A stretch of 64,000 nucleotides of DNA from positions 4,230,695 to 4,294,694 of the forward strand of contig NC_049984.1 in NCBI RefSeq assembly GCF_000003815.2, written 5' to 3'. The stretch comes from Branchiostoma floridae (lineage: Eukaryota; Chordata; Leptocardii; Amphioxiformes; Branchiostomatidae). Positions 31,801-44,900 of this stretch are shown in pieces. Position numbers and translations under genes: made by a program. A model generated the notes under the pieces. The model saw only the letters and a list, made by a program, of their open reading frames with translations. It searched no databases and was not told where the DNA came from. Positions within the stretch are counted from its first letter, which is position 1, and each line of letters starts with the position of its first letter.

Positions 31801-34800
31801 CATTTATTTTGATCACTTGTGATGATGTTATACTTGTATGTTGTTGGGCCCATTCCTGTGATAAAGCACCTTATCAAAAACTGTGCCTGGGATAAAATTG
31901 ACTCCAGTTGTGGTTGTATTTGCCATGCTTGCTGTAACCCACTGTCTTTCCCATCATGAATATAACTTCTTCTTTTTTTCTCACACATTTATTTTGATCA
32001 TTTGTTTTGAACTTATTGTCGGGCCATTATTGTGAAGAAATTCCTCATCAGAAACCTTTTGTCTGGGATAAGAAATTGACTTCCATTTTTGTTCTTCTGT
32101 TTGTCCAGACGCGAAGACCCGTACGCAGACAGGAGAGACCCTTACGCACGTGAGCGATACGAAGAGATGTACCGTCGCTATGACGATATAGGTAAACGTA
32201 TGTTGAACAAGCCCTTTTTTTGCGGTGGGGTTTCAAGGAAAACTATGATCAGTGCCAGTAACTCTTCCAATTCACCTCTTTAAACTTACTTCTTGCCTTT
32301 CTTATCATTGCATGCACATGTGAACATCACATGCTATGACTACATTGTTGACGAACAAATAGTTACTTTCTTGCATGTCTTGGGTTATTGTCCCTATTAG
32401 TTAATGAAAAATGTACAATGACGATTTGTAATGGTTAAAAGATTTAATTTGCTCAAGTTTGGGTATACATTACCAGATGTTAGTTGTGTTGATGGTTGTT
32501 GTAAAATTGTCCAAGTATAGAAAAAAAAAGGAATTTAATACTGAAGAATCAGTATTGATCCTGAAAAAGGTGACAGTATTTGTTGAAAATTTGATCCGTG
32601 TATAATTTTATGTTGGAAGAAAATTATCTTTGTACTATGATTACTACCAACACAGATGAGCTTCCATGATAATTTGTAGAACGAATTGTTTAGATATTTC
32701 TGATATTTGTCGTAGTATCGGCCTCCGCTGCGGCCGGCCGTGACCCCCCTGAAGGTATGGGAGCGGCAGTACCTTGTGATTTATTAACCCCGTGTGATGT
32801 GGCCTTGTCTAGATTATGAAGAGTCCCTACATTGTGACAGTCCTTTGTAGATTACTTGTGCTTCTGGTACTTTTACATTCAAGGAAAACAATTTACAACA
32901 GATTGCTGCATTTTATAGGCATCTACACAGGAGTATTTATGTACACCTTCACACCACATGAACTTACTACTAATACCAGTACATACACAGTATTGACACT
33001 GAAATACATAGATGCATACATTTAAGGAAAACAAGTTACAACATACAGAGTGAACATATGACAGATTGCAGCATTTGTACGCACACACACTGAGACACGA
33101 AGGAATTTTTTCATAGATATACAGTATTTATGTACACCTTCGCACCACATAAATGTACCATCACGTATACCGTATCTACACTACAAAATTCTATCTAGTA
33201 TGCTTTCCTGTGCAGAAATATTTAGAACAGTGCTACAGTTAACTGAGGGATGTGATATGAGCTTAGTTTTTAATGTACATTAATGAAAATGGCATCTGCT
33301 TGGATGAACCTCAAAATCATAAGTGTTAACTTTTTATTTTAATAAAAGCTCTAAAGCTTGTAATGTGAAGATTTCAGATTAAACAACTAGTAGCAGATGT
33401 TGACTTCATTGCTTTGAGATATAAGTAAGAAGTGGTTCTGATTTTGCACACAGAGCGCCGAGAGGACCCTTACCGAGGAAGAGATGACTATGAAGAGCGT
33501 CTGCGTGCTTACGAGCGGTACTATGAGGAATACGCCCAGGAACGGCCGCTGGACTGTGAGATCATTGTTGTGCAGAAGGCTCAAAGGTAAGTTGTTAAGT
33601 TTACATTATATGTAATGAATTCATGCTTTTACAAGCATCAGTTGGTGGAATGGTTTAAAAGTCAATGAACTGTTATGACTTATTGTACAGGTAGAGATAT
33701 TAATGTTTATGTATGTATCTTTTGTGTACCTGAAATAAAGAATTAAAAAAAAAAAATTAAAGAAAAAAGCTATGAATTGTCAAGTTTTTTTTAAAGTTAG
33801 CCATGTGATTAGAGTTTATTCAGAGGATTGAATTTGAATACTGTAATTTTTTGTAAGAGACTTGTACCAAGTACAGGTTAAAGCAACCCCCTGGTGACTT
33901 CTTTCAAACTGTAAGTATGATTTTGTGGGACAGAAAAGAGCATGTGAAGTCATGGAAGAAATGTTGTTTCTTGAGAAACTATACCCTGAGTGTAGGATAA
34001 AGAAGTTCTTAGTGGCTATCTCTGAACAGATGTCCCTGGCTTGTTAAGCTGTAGTGATATAGGCATTCAGACAAGTTGCATATAATACTAAAATGTTACT
34101 GAGAAGGAAGAGAGTCATGAAAGGAATGTCCTCTCTTGCAGAAACTACGCCGAGATGGTGGAGCGTCGTCTTCGCGACCTGCGTCTCCTCACGGACATGA
34201 TCTTCCTAAACGAACAAGTGTCGCTGGCACAGGCTCTGGACGACGTTTCCCGGCGCGGCGTTCTGTACGCGGTGATCGTTACCAGCCAGCACGAGATGCA
34301 CCGCTCCGTCACCCTCAACATCTTGCACGGCACGCCACAGGGTAAGTCCGCAAAATTTATCCTGACTGAAACAAAACTCTCCTCAGACTTAGAAACGTCT
34401 GATACTGTTAACTTTCTTGCTTTGAGATCTTTTTTGCTTGTGAATATCTTGGGGATGGCAGATATTTCTTGAAAAATGCTGACCACCCCCATAAGTCTTG
34501 TTGTTGTACGACAATGTTTCCAAGCTCCGAAAAACATCAGATACTGTTTGCTAAGTTTTTTTTGTGTGTATATCTAGATATATGCCCAGATATTTCGCGG
34601 AAAACGCTGACAGACCTAAGAATACTTTGTCGTTGAACGAAACTCTCTTCCAGCTGTTAAAATCGTCTGATACAGTTTATTACCTTGCTTTTAGATGTTT
34701 ATGCTTGTATGTATTTTGGGAATGCCCAGATATTTCATGGAAAGTGCTGACAGACCTAATGACTCTTCGTCGTTGAATGAAACAAGCTTCGCCTTAAATT

Positions 34801-37800
34801 TTGTTCCCCTTACCAATGGACTACACACCTGCTTTAGTGTTTGAACATCTGTGTGGCCCAAGGGCCATACTAAACGGAGATGGGCGCTGCCCCATATATG
34901 ACGAGGTTTGGGAACGAATGAACGTTTAGCTTAACCATTTAAAATATAAGAACTAAAGGAAATCTACATCTGAGGAACATACACAGCACAAGATGCAAAT
35001 ACAGTAATATACTCAAGATATGTTAGTGTATCAGCTATTCCCACCTTCTGGAGAAATGAATAAGTTTTATGAAACAAATCAGGAGCCGGAGTTTGACGCG
35101 AATGCATGTGTACATGTATATAACTGGTTGCAATTTGTCCTGAAAGCTTAAACTGCACCAAACTTTTCATAATGTCACCGTGGGATGAAACATTATAATC
35201 TCGATGCGATTCAGGACTCATTTGCGAGCAAGGACACCGTTTTTGCGAAATCAAAGGAATGAAATTAATACACTTGAAGGAACTAATATGCTCTTCTTTT
35301 AAAAAAGATTTTGCAACAGTTGTTGCTATAAGCGACTGATGGTGATCTATTTTTTGCCTTATAAAACAAGTCGTCAAATTGAACAGAAAGATTCTTACGT
35401 GAAATCCGTGGAATTGATTCCGTAAATACGTGAATAATCTATGAGATAGTCTGCATTGGAGTGGACAATCCCTTTACTGCATCTTGTAGTGTTGGGGACT
35501 GATAGATTTACTACGTACGTAAGAGTTGCGTACGTAGTGATGAACGCTCACTAAATGCGAAGATTTTCAGAAACCACAAAAGGCAACAACGTCCATACTA
35601 ATAACAAAGGCACGATGGCTAAGTCTCCTTCTTCCACATTTAAACTCTGCTCAAATGTTTTGTACGTTTTTTTCCTGCCGCAATGCTGACAATAATAATA
35701 AAAAATAGTACGTGTTGATGTACTGCTGCGTTTGCTGTAAAACTTTTGCCAATATCTAATCAAGAGCGCGGGGTGCCATATCGATTGCACCAAAGTTACA
35801 GACAATATTATACTGCAGATACAAATGGCTAAACACTTTGAAAAGCTCTCAACATTTCTGCGTCTAAACCAACTAACCTTTGCCATCATACTTTACCATG
35901 AAAATGTCTGGAAAATCAGGACTTTATGCCATTATTTATGACAAATACAAATATAAAGGATCATGCAATTCACTGTAGAAACTTAACCATGCCATAAAAC
36001 ATAAATCAACTATTCAACTTAACGATCAGTCAGGCAACACTGCAATAAAGAACTGCGAATTTGAAACTTTGTCTGACCCTCGGGATAGTGCTTACAAAGT
36101 TAACGCGTAACAGTACCCACAATTATCAAAACTCGCGGCAAAAGGACATTTTGCGCTTGTCTCTGTAATATGGTTCATTTTTACCCCAAAGGCATATTCC
36201 ATAAAAAAGCTCTGTATAAAAATCGCACGGGCCGTGGTTGATTTTTCCTTTAAGTGGTTGTGTTATAAATGTGTTTTTTCTCTTTGATTGAAATGGTTAA
36301 AACAAGTTGGCGTCAAGGATACTGCAGCTGCAAAAGTTACTTCAGATGCATGTCTAATAAGACAAAGAAGGCGCGTTACAATAAAGTTATCAATGCTACA
36401 CAAACTGTAGCCGTGTCAAGTCCAATGTCTAACTAATCCACTGAAAATCACCAAATAAACAAACTTTCAATCTTCTGCTTCATTCCATGGAAGGAATGTG
36501 GTACAATGTCTAGAGACATTCAGCCTGCCACTAAGCCTTTGTTTTGAACAATATTTTTTACACTTAAATAACAAGTTTGATATTCCACTATCCCAGTGTA
36601 TGATACAATTTGTTGCCGATTGCTCAATGTTTTCATGCTGTATAAATATAATGGTGTACGATTCTCTGTCAAATGTGTTTAACCCTTCTTTCTTTTTCTC
36701 CATTTTTGCCAGTTTTCCGACAACATTTTGGACGACCTGACCGTGGATCTACGCTCGTTTAAACAAGTCTATAATATGTCACTGAGCTGTTCTCTCCTTT
36801 GCCCCCCACCCAACAATACAAGAATTTTCAGGGCCCCTTGCCTACAAACTTTCCAAAGATATCCATATACATGAACAGGGTTTATTCCAAAGAGGGGAAC
36901 AAGGGTGCTGCAACACCATGCCCTGACCATGCACCCCACTGTGACCTATCTGTTGTTATGTTTCACATAAAATTCACTGTAAAGCCCCATAAAATGGAAG
37001 GGAAGAAGCTTTCCTTCCAGACCATTGCTCTGCTCCCTCGCAATGATCTGCCTTGCAACTTTTTCCTAGAAAAACCCCCACCAGGTATTTTTTAAACAAG
37101 GGAACAGGGCTCACTCACTGCGCCCTCATGCCCTGGCCATGCACCCACTTACCCTTGATCATAACATTCTGATTGACCAGGGATCACATGAGGCCACAAT
37201 CTTCATGTGTGATCACGTTGACCGATGATGATGATGATGATGATGACAATCTTCAACTGTGACCTGTCTGATAATAATTTTGGCCCCTAGGAAGCCATTG
37301 AATGCTCCATTTTAGAATTATCAAAAATTCCACACCCTGGTAGGGACAACCCTATCTCCCCCTCCTGGTGGCACCGCTTAATTACAGTGCTCCCTCTTGC
37401 AATTTTTTTTTCTAGAAAAGCCCCAGAGAACAATTCGGATTGTCTAAGGTAGTTACAGCTCAGAGGTTGGGCACTGGACAATTTTGGTGGAATCGCGTTA
37501 TTTTCACTGAAAAGGTAAGGGGCCCTGAATTTTAGCTCAAAAGATCCGTTTTGTGGTTTTGGAAAACGAATGAAATGTCGAATGTCCCTTTCAAAGTGGA
37601 ATTGTAGCCACTTCCTGAAGCGTGATGTAAGACTTTGCCCATAAAAAGTCATGATTTTCTGCAATGAGGACAAAGCTTCAGAGAACTAAATAAATTTCCC
37701 TCCTGTAAAAGATTCCGCTTACATTTTCCCGATTGTTGGAAACAAGCAACAGCTCTGTAAACCTAAGTTACTTGACTGCATTTTCATCCATTTCGCTCAC

Positions 37801-39838
37801 AATATTTCTCCGGTTTTGCTTTCCATTCAGGACGGACCCAGGCTTTTCTGACAGAGAAATCCACCTGGGAGTTTTTTTGTGGCGGATTTTCACTTCTTGT
37901 GTCCTTGTTGCCTTGACAACCATGTTCTGCCCTTTCTGCCCGTCTCAACAGAACACAGGAACATGCCGCTAGACGATTCAATGCAACTGGTCGCGCGTAA
38001 CTTTGAACGTTACATGCAAGACCTGCGTGAACGACAGGCCGCAGAACGAGCGTCGTCAACAACGGCAGGACCGGCCGCCACCGGCGAGCCCAGCCCCACG
38101 ATCCCCCAGCTCCTGAATTTGCTGGCGGACGGACGTCAGGTGACGGCGGACGAGATCGCACGAGTCATTGAGTATTTGCAGGACCGCCGTAGCCGGCTTC
38201 TGCAGATACAGGGAGGACAGTCGGGGGCTCAGCAAACCCCTGGTAAATACCTTTCTGTTTTTGGTTCATAGAGTTTTTTATCAATCAGTGACTAGTTTTG
38301 ACAGGTAAACACACATACACAATTTTCGATGACTATCAGTCCATCTTGATCACGGAGTGACCTAGTTCCCGCGAGAGTCACGAGAACTAGGTTGAGACTT
38401 GCGTGGATCTTCTGTTATACCTTGCTGTTTTTGAAAGCTAAGTAGTTTCATGGTGCTGTCTTTAGCCATCGTAAGTCATTCCATCTTTTGACTGAGTTTC
38501 TGAGTTTAGCTTTGTATGACAGAGACATTTTAAGACAATTCCATCAACCTTGACAGACAATGATCAATGGACAAAGATCCAAATTAACAGCAAACCCCAG
38601 GTAAACATTTGGCTAAAAACTTTTCCTTGGACTATAGCAGGGCTCTAGCCAGCACTCATCATTCCATCATTTAACAGATTTGCGTGTGTGTGTGTGTGAC
38701 AGAAATATTTCAAGACCGTTCCACCAACAATAACAGACAAAAGTCAGTGCTTAAAGATAGATATTATCGGTGCTATTGTTTCCATTTTGTTGAATATTAA
38801 CTGTGGTATTCACTTGTACCAGCATACCAGCAAGTACAAAACTAATGTACTTCTTATACTTAATGGAGAAGATATACTGATAAAGTCATTGCTTTTTCTC
38901 ACTCCATTAATTTGCTTCCATTGTGTTAGCTTGTTAGTAGCCAGTTGCTACTATAGTACGCAGTACTCATCAGTTGAAATAGCAAATACTTCTTACAAGG
39001 GAAAACACGAGCATCTTGATTGAATTTTTTTTCTCTTCCTTCTCTGTCAGCAGCTGGAGCTCCTGGCCCCGCGGCCCCGTCGAACGTGGGCGGGCCGCCT
39101 CCTGCCGGCCCCGGGGCCGTGCCTGGGGTGAACCAGCAACACCAGCAGCAAGCCGAACTGCAGGCCAAGATCCTCAGCATCCTCAACCAAGACGGGAACG
39201 CACAAGCGTCTCAAGCAGGACAAGCCGCCGCAAAGGCCGCCGCCATCGCCTCACCCGCGGGAGGAAAACCCCCGTCACTCCTGGACATATCCGTGCAGCC
39301 GACCAGTCACCTGAAGGGCCCATCGACGCCGCAGCAACAGGCGGTTAACCAGTACGGGATGGCGCAGCGTGCACAGGCGGCGCTACCGCCCAGCAGCCAG
39401 GCCACCAGCACGCCCAGCAGCCTCAACTTTGACAACCCAACCGTTCAGAAGGCGCTCGACAGCCTGATCCACTCGGGTCCGAACCTGCTGAAGAATCTGA
39501 GCCAACCGGGGCCGCAGCAGACGCAGACGCCAAACACTAACCAGACCGCGTCCCACATGGGCCAGTACGGCGGAGGCCAGAACGTGTCCGGGCAGTACGG
39601 ATCTCCCCAGGGGATGGGGCAGTACGGGAACCCCCAGGGGCAGCACGCCATGGCGGGGGGGAACCACCAGATGATGGGAGGGGGGATGGGTGGTAGGAAC
39701 CCGGGGATGGGGGCGCACGGGGGCCAGATGATGGGGGGAGGGATGGGGAACAGTTTGCTGGGGGCTGGGCCGGGAATGCCTCGGGGGCCGGGGGGGCCCA
39801 TGGGCGGAGGGGGGATGGGTGGCCAGCGACGATATTAA
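25825..39838 (+). CDS. NCOA5: nuclear receptor coactivator 5 with N-terminal RRM, 10 exons, 711 aa
   Basis: Exons: 25825-26020, 28227-28334, 28790-28940, 29506-29637, 30320-30373, 32109-32191, 33454-33586, 34142-34341, 37952-38242, 39051-39838; phases agree (2,136 nt). NCOA5 is a nuclear cofactor that binds nuclear receptors outside the classical AF2 rules. Domains: an RRM at about 36-108 with RNP2 VFIGNL (39-44) and RNP1 KGFGFVQF (71-78), ending DIKMAAE; an Arg/Asp/Tyr-rich linker (109-265) with repeated RxDPYxxR blocks, as in human NCOA5; an anticodon-binding-like alpha/beta domain (about 268-370) with FLNEQVSLAQALDDVSRRG and TPQEHRNMP; an LxxLL box, LLNLL (406-410); LNFDNPTVQKALDSLIHSGP matching the human C-terminal block; and a Gly/Met/Gln-rich tail ending QRRY. 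The start was chosen because the RRM begins 35 residues later and the upstream frame is unlike coding sequence. Human NCOA5 is 579 aa and has no annotated RRM. Confidence 0.95.
27155..27348. mobile_element. TIR element GGCTTAGGTCACATTTCC...GGCCCG, NCOA5 intron 1
   Basis: The left end (CTTAGGTCACATTTCCAAAC, then GGGGCCCGGCC) is inverted imperfectly at the right end (GGGCGGGCCC, then GATTTGGAAATATCATCC and AAGCCTAA). It is the same family as 1669-2075. It is about 194 bp and has no frame. Confidence 0.65.
27593..28165. repeat. three-copy tandem array, about 190-bp unit
   Basis: Units at 27593-27784, 27785-27974 and 27975-28165 share GGATACCAGTTCAGCTAAAT, CAGGTTCAAGTGC, TCTAGAGGTTCAGGTC, AAACTGGTAACCGCC, AAAAAAGACCAGTT and CTGGATACT.GTGTTTAGTTC. 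Copies 2 and 3 are closest. The array ends about 60 bp before NCOA5 exon 2. Confidence 0.85.
31238..32095. repeat. tandem repeats, about 180-bp unit, in NCOA5 intron 5
   Basis: Three to four units (about 31595-31780, 31781-31965, 31966-32095, and a partial one near 31238) repeat TTTTTCTCACACATTTATTT, TTGATCA, AAAACTGTG, TGGGATAAAATT, TGCCATGCTTGCTGTAACCC and TTCCCATCAT. The array runs up to the acceptor of exon 6 at 32108. Two inverted copies of the CCAACACAAAGGT dispersed repeat (31310-31395 and 31480-31610) lie just before it. Confidence 0.8.
31310..31610. repeat. inverted pair of the CCAACACAAAGGTA dispersed repeat
   Basis: Copies at 31310-31395 (plus) and 31480-31610 (minus) face each other and share CTTCCAACACAAAGGT, ACACGG.TCAAA and GATCAATACTGA. 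A further minus-strand copy is at about 32545-32665. Relatives lie at 17860 and 50415. Confidence 0.65.
32716..32754 (+). CDS. NCOA5: probable 39-nt cassette exon of NCOA5
   Basis: Between exons 6 and 7, a GC-rich 39-nt block sits in an AT-rich intron, bounded by TTTGTCGTAG on the left and GAAG/GTATGG on the right. Its phase (2 nt + 12 codons + 1 nt) fits exon 6 and exon 7 exactly, so it adds 13 codons, VSASAAAGRDPPE, without a stop. The acceptor tract is T-rich but broken by purines. Local composition and perfect phase argue for a real alternative exon; no transcript evidence is available here. Confidence 0.5.
34342..37951 (+). other. NCOA5 intron 8 (3.6 kb)
   Basis: Begins with three diverged tandem units of about 135 bp (about 34365-34480, 34490-34620, 34625-34775) sharing ACGTCTGATAC or TCGTCTGATAC, GAATATCTTGGG-like, CCAGATATTTC.TGGAAA and GCTGACAGACCTAA. 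Further on is a (GAT)n microsatellite at 37222-37245 and short duplications of TGCCCTGRCCATGCACCC (36920, 37128). Reading frames here are short and match nothing. No nested gene was recognised. Confidence 0.6.
37222..37245. repeat. (GAT)n microsatellite
   Basis: An uninterrupted run of about seven to eight GAT units in NCOA5 intron 8. Confidence 0.9.
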
Positions 39839-40302
39839 GACGTTGTACCTAGAATAATGTTAGCGGACCAGTTAAGGAATATGAAAGTCTTGTGTAGAAA
39901 GCCAGACATGTTACTGTACTCCGAACATGTTACTTTACTCCGAACATGTTACTAGACTATGGCAGTGTTGTTGACTACTGTATACATGATAGACACTTGA
40001 GATACCTTTTATTGTTTTTTTGTTTTATCTAAGCAGTAATTAAGTAGCTTTTGATAGTTTTGATGTAAAGTTCGGAAAATTAAGCTAATTCATGTAAATC
40101 ATTGTCTGTACTTGATGATGTTTAGAGTTGTACCATAAAAAGCTGCTTATTTGTAGGTCCCTTGAGATTGAGTTTAAACGAATAGAACATGTATGGTAAC
40201 AGCATTAACAAAAATGCAATGGCAGTATGACTTTATGGTAGTGCTTCTAGTCTATTGTAGTAATGGTATGGTATAAAAAGTTGTACGTTCAGTACTGAAG
40301 AA

Positions 40303-40734
40303 AATAAACATGTATAATACAGCTACCGTAATAGTCGAGCGTACTAACACTAACAGAACAATAGTATTGTAGACAGCTACTAGTACTACCACATTTAAAA
40401 CGTGTGTGTGAACAAGTCTGTACGTCAATGCTTAGTGTACATTGTCTTGTTCAAATCAGTCTGTTTGTAGTTACATTTAACACTGTTGAAGAAGCACAAA
40501 TAAAGTGGATGTTCAAATTGAAATGCTAAGTAGTGTTCTCTGTAGTCCTTGAGAATTAAGGAGATGCTTTTTTTTTAAGTTTCTTTACGCTGCCTTGTTT
40601 AGTTTTTGTTTAGCTTAAGACATGTATGATGCTAGAATATATCATCATATAACCATGTACTTGTATGTGCGATTAGTTTTATCTCGAATACTCTGCATTG
40701 TAGATACCTTCTGCAACGATGTTGATTGAATAAA
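40303..40734 (+). terminator. NCOA5 3' UTR with three AATAAA signals
   Basis: AATAAA occurs at 40303-40308, 40499-40504 and 40729-40734, that is 465, 661 and 891 bp after the stop codon. The second and third are followed by GU-rich stretches (TAGTGTTCTCTGTAGT; GTGTTTTCGCTGT). Alternative polyadenylation is plausible; the sequence alone does not say which is used. Confidence 0.6.
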
Positions 40735-41518
40735 GCGATTCCTACTTCATACCCTCATACTCAATAAACGTTTTCCCAAAACTAGGTGTTTTCGCTGTAT
40801 TTATCTATGACATGTATGTATGTTTCTATCATGTGATGAATAGAAGTATTGAACAGATGCATAGTTCTTCTGTGTTTTCGGTTGATGTTGTTTTTTCACT
40901 TCACAAAAGACCTGCCTTAGACCTTTCCTGTATTTTACTGTAAAATGTTTCTTAGGAGAAAGAGAGAAGCTATTGCGGAAAGCTCACCATAGTCTGTTTT
41001 GCTAACATGTGGCAATCTGTTCGTTTGAATTAGGACTTGACATGTCTGTTTGTGAATGAATATCAGAATGGGTCCAGAACAACTATATTTGTTATAGCAG
41101 GGATCAGAATGTGTACGTGTGCGAATCTATGCCATCTACATGTACACAGTATGCATACACATCACTTTTCATAAAACATTTTGGCAAGTTGAAAAGGATT
41201 CCAAATAATCTCAAGGTACAAAATATAATCCTCTTTGGGATAAATTTTGACTTCTGGGTCACTGAAGGTCACCCTAAATTTGCATCTTATTCAATTTTAT
41301 GTAGCTAATTCGAAATGCATATAGTACATTTTGTATTTGCTTACTTAAAAGTATTGCACAAGACCTAAGTTCATGCAAGAAATTGACATAAATCTAGTTA
41401 TAAAATTTATTCAGTATAAAAAGTTTTTCTTTCTGTACATGTTTCATCAATGGTCTCTACTGCTGTTCACTGTGGTGGACTGTTACAGTTTGAACAAAGA
41501 GCACAATTACATCACATA

Positions 41519-41932
41519 TAGTGGTGCGTACCTAAACTCATATTCAGGTTCAGGTCCGGATTCAGGTCCAGCAGTTCAGGTTCAGGTTTGGACTTTAAGT
41601 CCAGACCTGAACCCATCATTGCATATTATGTGCACTAGAATTTTTTTTTTTAGGGGGAGGGGGGATGGTGCATATAAAATTGCATGTTATGAATTGAAAT
41701 GCAATGTGAAAAATACATGCAAATTATAAACAGCCAGTGTAAACACGAAAAGTTTTTTGTCTCAGTGCAAATTTCACTGTAAGGTTTTAAATGGTTTAGA
41801 AAGGGAATATTAGTGACAGATAGCTTTTTGCAACTCCGGACTTGGCTCCGGACATTCAGGGTTTTTTTTTGGACTTGGACCTTAACATTTTAGGTCCAAT
41901 TCCAAGTCCGGGCTTAAGGTACGCACCACTAA
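41519..41932. mobile_element. 414-bp palindromic hAT-like element, perfect 8-bp TSD
   Basis: Inverted ends TAGTGGTGCGTACCTAAA / TT-AAGGTACGCACCACTA are flanked by ATCACATA on both sides (41511-41518 and 41933-41940). The arms repeat AGGTTCAGGTCC and AGTCCGGAC-type words; the core is AT-rich with a poly-T tract and has no frame. Its sister copy is 59316-59738. Termini and 8-bp duplication fit the hAT superfamily. Confidence 0.9.
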
Positions 41933-44900
41933 TCACATACATGTAAGCTCTGGACAAATGTGCCATGTGTGTACTATGTGTACGGTGTGCATGAATGTGT
42001 GTGTGAATAATTTACATTTCAGAATGCCAGATCAGCACCTTCTCCACACTAAGAGCACTCTTCTTCTACCAGTTAAAACCTCAGCCAAGGCCCCATGCAA
42101 AACGTCTTATTGCCAATTGGTTAAAGCCCAAATGTGCCATACACTACATGTCATGCATAGTAGCTGTGTGATAGATGCAACTACAGTGGAAATGGATTCC
42201 TATTTAATTTGAAGTCAGCAACTTTTAATTAAATCAAAGCTGTTACTGTTGCCTACTTCTGTTCCCCCACAGAACTTTTTTGCTTCCCATCAGTTGTATT
42301 TGCATACGCAGGTTGTAATTTACTCTTTTATAAAAGACACTATTGTCAAGAAAAGGATATAGCCTACCACTCTTAATACGAAAGGGTATCTCTACTTGAG
42401 TACCTTTTACCACAGACTGTCAAGTGCAAACTGAACAAAGCTCTTAGTTAAACGTATTTTGTTAAAACAACACAAGTGAAGACAAGTGAAGAACTCTTCA
42501 CAGTGTGAACTGCCCTTAAAGTTTCAGTACATCAGGAAATCTGTCTCAAATGGCAACAATTTTAACATTTCTGCAGTGCCAAATAGATGTTACTGTTACT
42601 CATGCAACTGGATGATAATGGAAATGGTCAGACATTTCAAGTAACTTCTATTTGGGGTATCTTATTTATTACCTGAATGTCTAACCTTCATCAATGCACT
42701 TTTGCAGTTTTCTGAACGAAGCAACAGTGGAGCTATACTTTTTACAGGCATTCTTGTGTTTTGCCAAATGAAAAATTCAGATTGACACCTTATCCAATCA
42801 AGTCTCTTCAGACATGCAGCAAAAGTATCCTCTCCAAGCAGAAGTTGTGCATGGATTGGCTCTGAGAAACGGGCAGATCAGAAGGCTTGGAGTTGGAGAG
42901 TACAAGAATCTACCACAAAGCCCTCCTCCCACCCAGTGCTTGGTCACTGCGCTATCTTGCACTCTGTGGTTATATTCCATACGACTAAAAAACAGTCCTT
43001 TATGAGTTTATGTCATGATTTGAAATGGCACTTTAACTGAGTCGGACTTTACTCCCCCTTTCCACTGGTTGGTGACTGCACTGTGCTCTTACTGCGACCG
43101 ACAACGAATGTGTCTAACCCTCGATTTCATACTGGGTATATCATATCCAATAAGCAGGCATAATGGACAACATTCAGGAGACCCTGAAACTACTGACGTG
43201 TATATTTACCACTGTATAATATATAATACTGAGGCCCTGACTGAAGCTGTCGACCGTCTCCTGAGACAACAAGAGCCAAAGGCACTGTATAATGTACCTG
43301 TCATTAGACTATGTTGATTTGATTGGATGACATCCTCAAGGAACCCTAAAACTGATGTGTGTGAATAAAGAAAAAGTTTGGCAAAAGAAACATGTTCATT
43401 ATGAAATCTAAGTGGAACGAGGTAGAACAAATGACTGAATGTATTACTAGTAGTATAGCAAACAATGTTCTTTCACATCTTCAGCTTTGACATTGGAATT
43501 GACTTAAGTATTCTATGACATTAGTTAGCATTTTCTGATTTTTTTTTTGCAATCCATGAAATGTATCTGCTCATTTTGCTGCTGCGTACTATTATAAACA
43601 GCATTTTTTTTTTTTTTTAACAGCTAAATGTGATGTGTAGGAGGCTGTCATCCATATAATCAAATCAATATGGCCCTACTTCATACTACATGTACTTGCT
43701 ATCAGCCTTTGGACAGGTCTTTGCAAATAAAGGATAACTATGAAAACAAGCACCAAAGATTGTTCAGTGATGTTGCATAGTTTGTACACAAAGACTATTG
43801 TATACTAGCCATGGAGCCAGCCTTTTTTTGCTTTAATTTGCTCTCTCAGTGTGTCTTCTGTAGCCAAAAATGGAAGCAACCAGGAGAGTGGAGTAAAGCT
43901 AAAAAGCCTGGTACCAATGCTGCTTGTTTCTGGCACTGTAGGTTGCGTGAATGGTGACGTGTAGTATGGTACATGTAAAATCACGTCGAAATTTGTTCAA
44001 CAATCCTTGGATGATGTCGTCAATGCCCGTCCTGGTTAAAAACTAGTAATTAAACAAACAAAAAGACCTCCAACTTGTCCATCCTGGTGAATTTATGGTG
44101 ATCTGCATGCCTTCTCCTGTAAGGCACCATCGGACATATTGACACTGAGTAATTCTCATCAGCAATGCTTTATCTACTGCAATGTAAAGGATAATCAGTG
44201 GAATTATCATAATGCATCAGGGATTTACCGTAATGATTGCCAAATCACTACCACAAACCCATGAAGACCCTTGTCTGACCCATAATTGTTGTAGAACTAT
44301 AAGCCTCTACCATGCAGCAGGTGAATCGACCAACTAATCTGAGATCTGAAAAATTACATTTTCTTTAGTAATAGCATGACATTCTCTCGATTATCATGCG
44401 ATTTTTAGTGATTGAGAATGATCTCAGGTCCCCAAGTCCCATCCTTTATGATATGGTATATTTTCAGGTGATAAATTCTGTGGTCCTTCTTGTGTCGTGA
44501 TCAACTAAAACGGGCAAAACCCGTTGGCTCCGTGACGGGGGCTATACACGGTACCAACTATCAGTATCAGTTATATATTCATACATCATATTGGTGTCGG
44601 ACCAATCCAAGATTACGGGACCTGAAAAAATTAGTGCACTGGATTTTGACCCAATTAGAAAATGAACATATTATATCGGTAGGCGTTTACGTATTTTATG
44701 GCTTGCCAGTCCGAGAAAATAATGAGTGAAATATAGTAAAGTTCTTACAGTCAAACTTGGTCTAAGTTAAAACAGGCAGATAATATTGTTTACATGAAGA
44801 TGGGATTTTAAAACGCCATTGGGATACTCCACCCTCATAGATTCCTTTGTAGCGAAATGGACCGTTGTTTTGAGTATAGCCCATTCACAAGTTTTCATAG

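Noticed and set aside
39016-39801. Alternative frames of 110-118 codons over NCOA5 exon 10
   Set aside because: They are shadows of the GC-rich, Gly/Met/Pro-biased last exon.
42798-43430. Short frames on both strands around 42.8-43.4 kb
   Set aside because: Codon use is unremarkable, no splice signals fit, and there is no recognisable domain.
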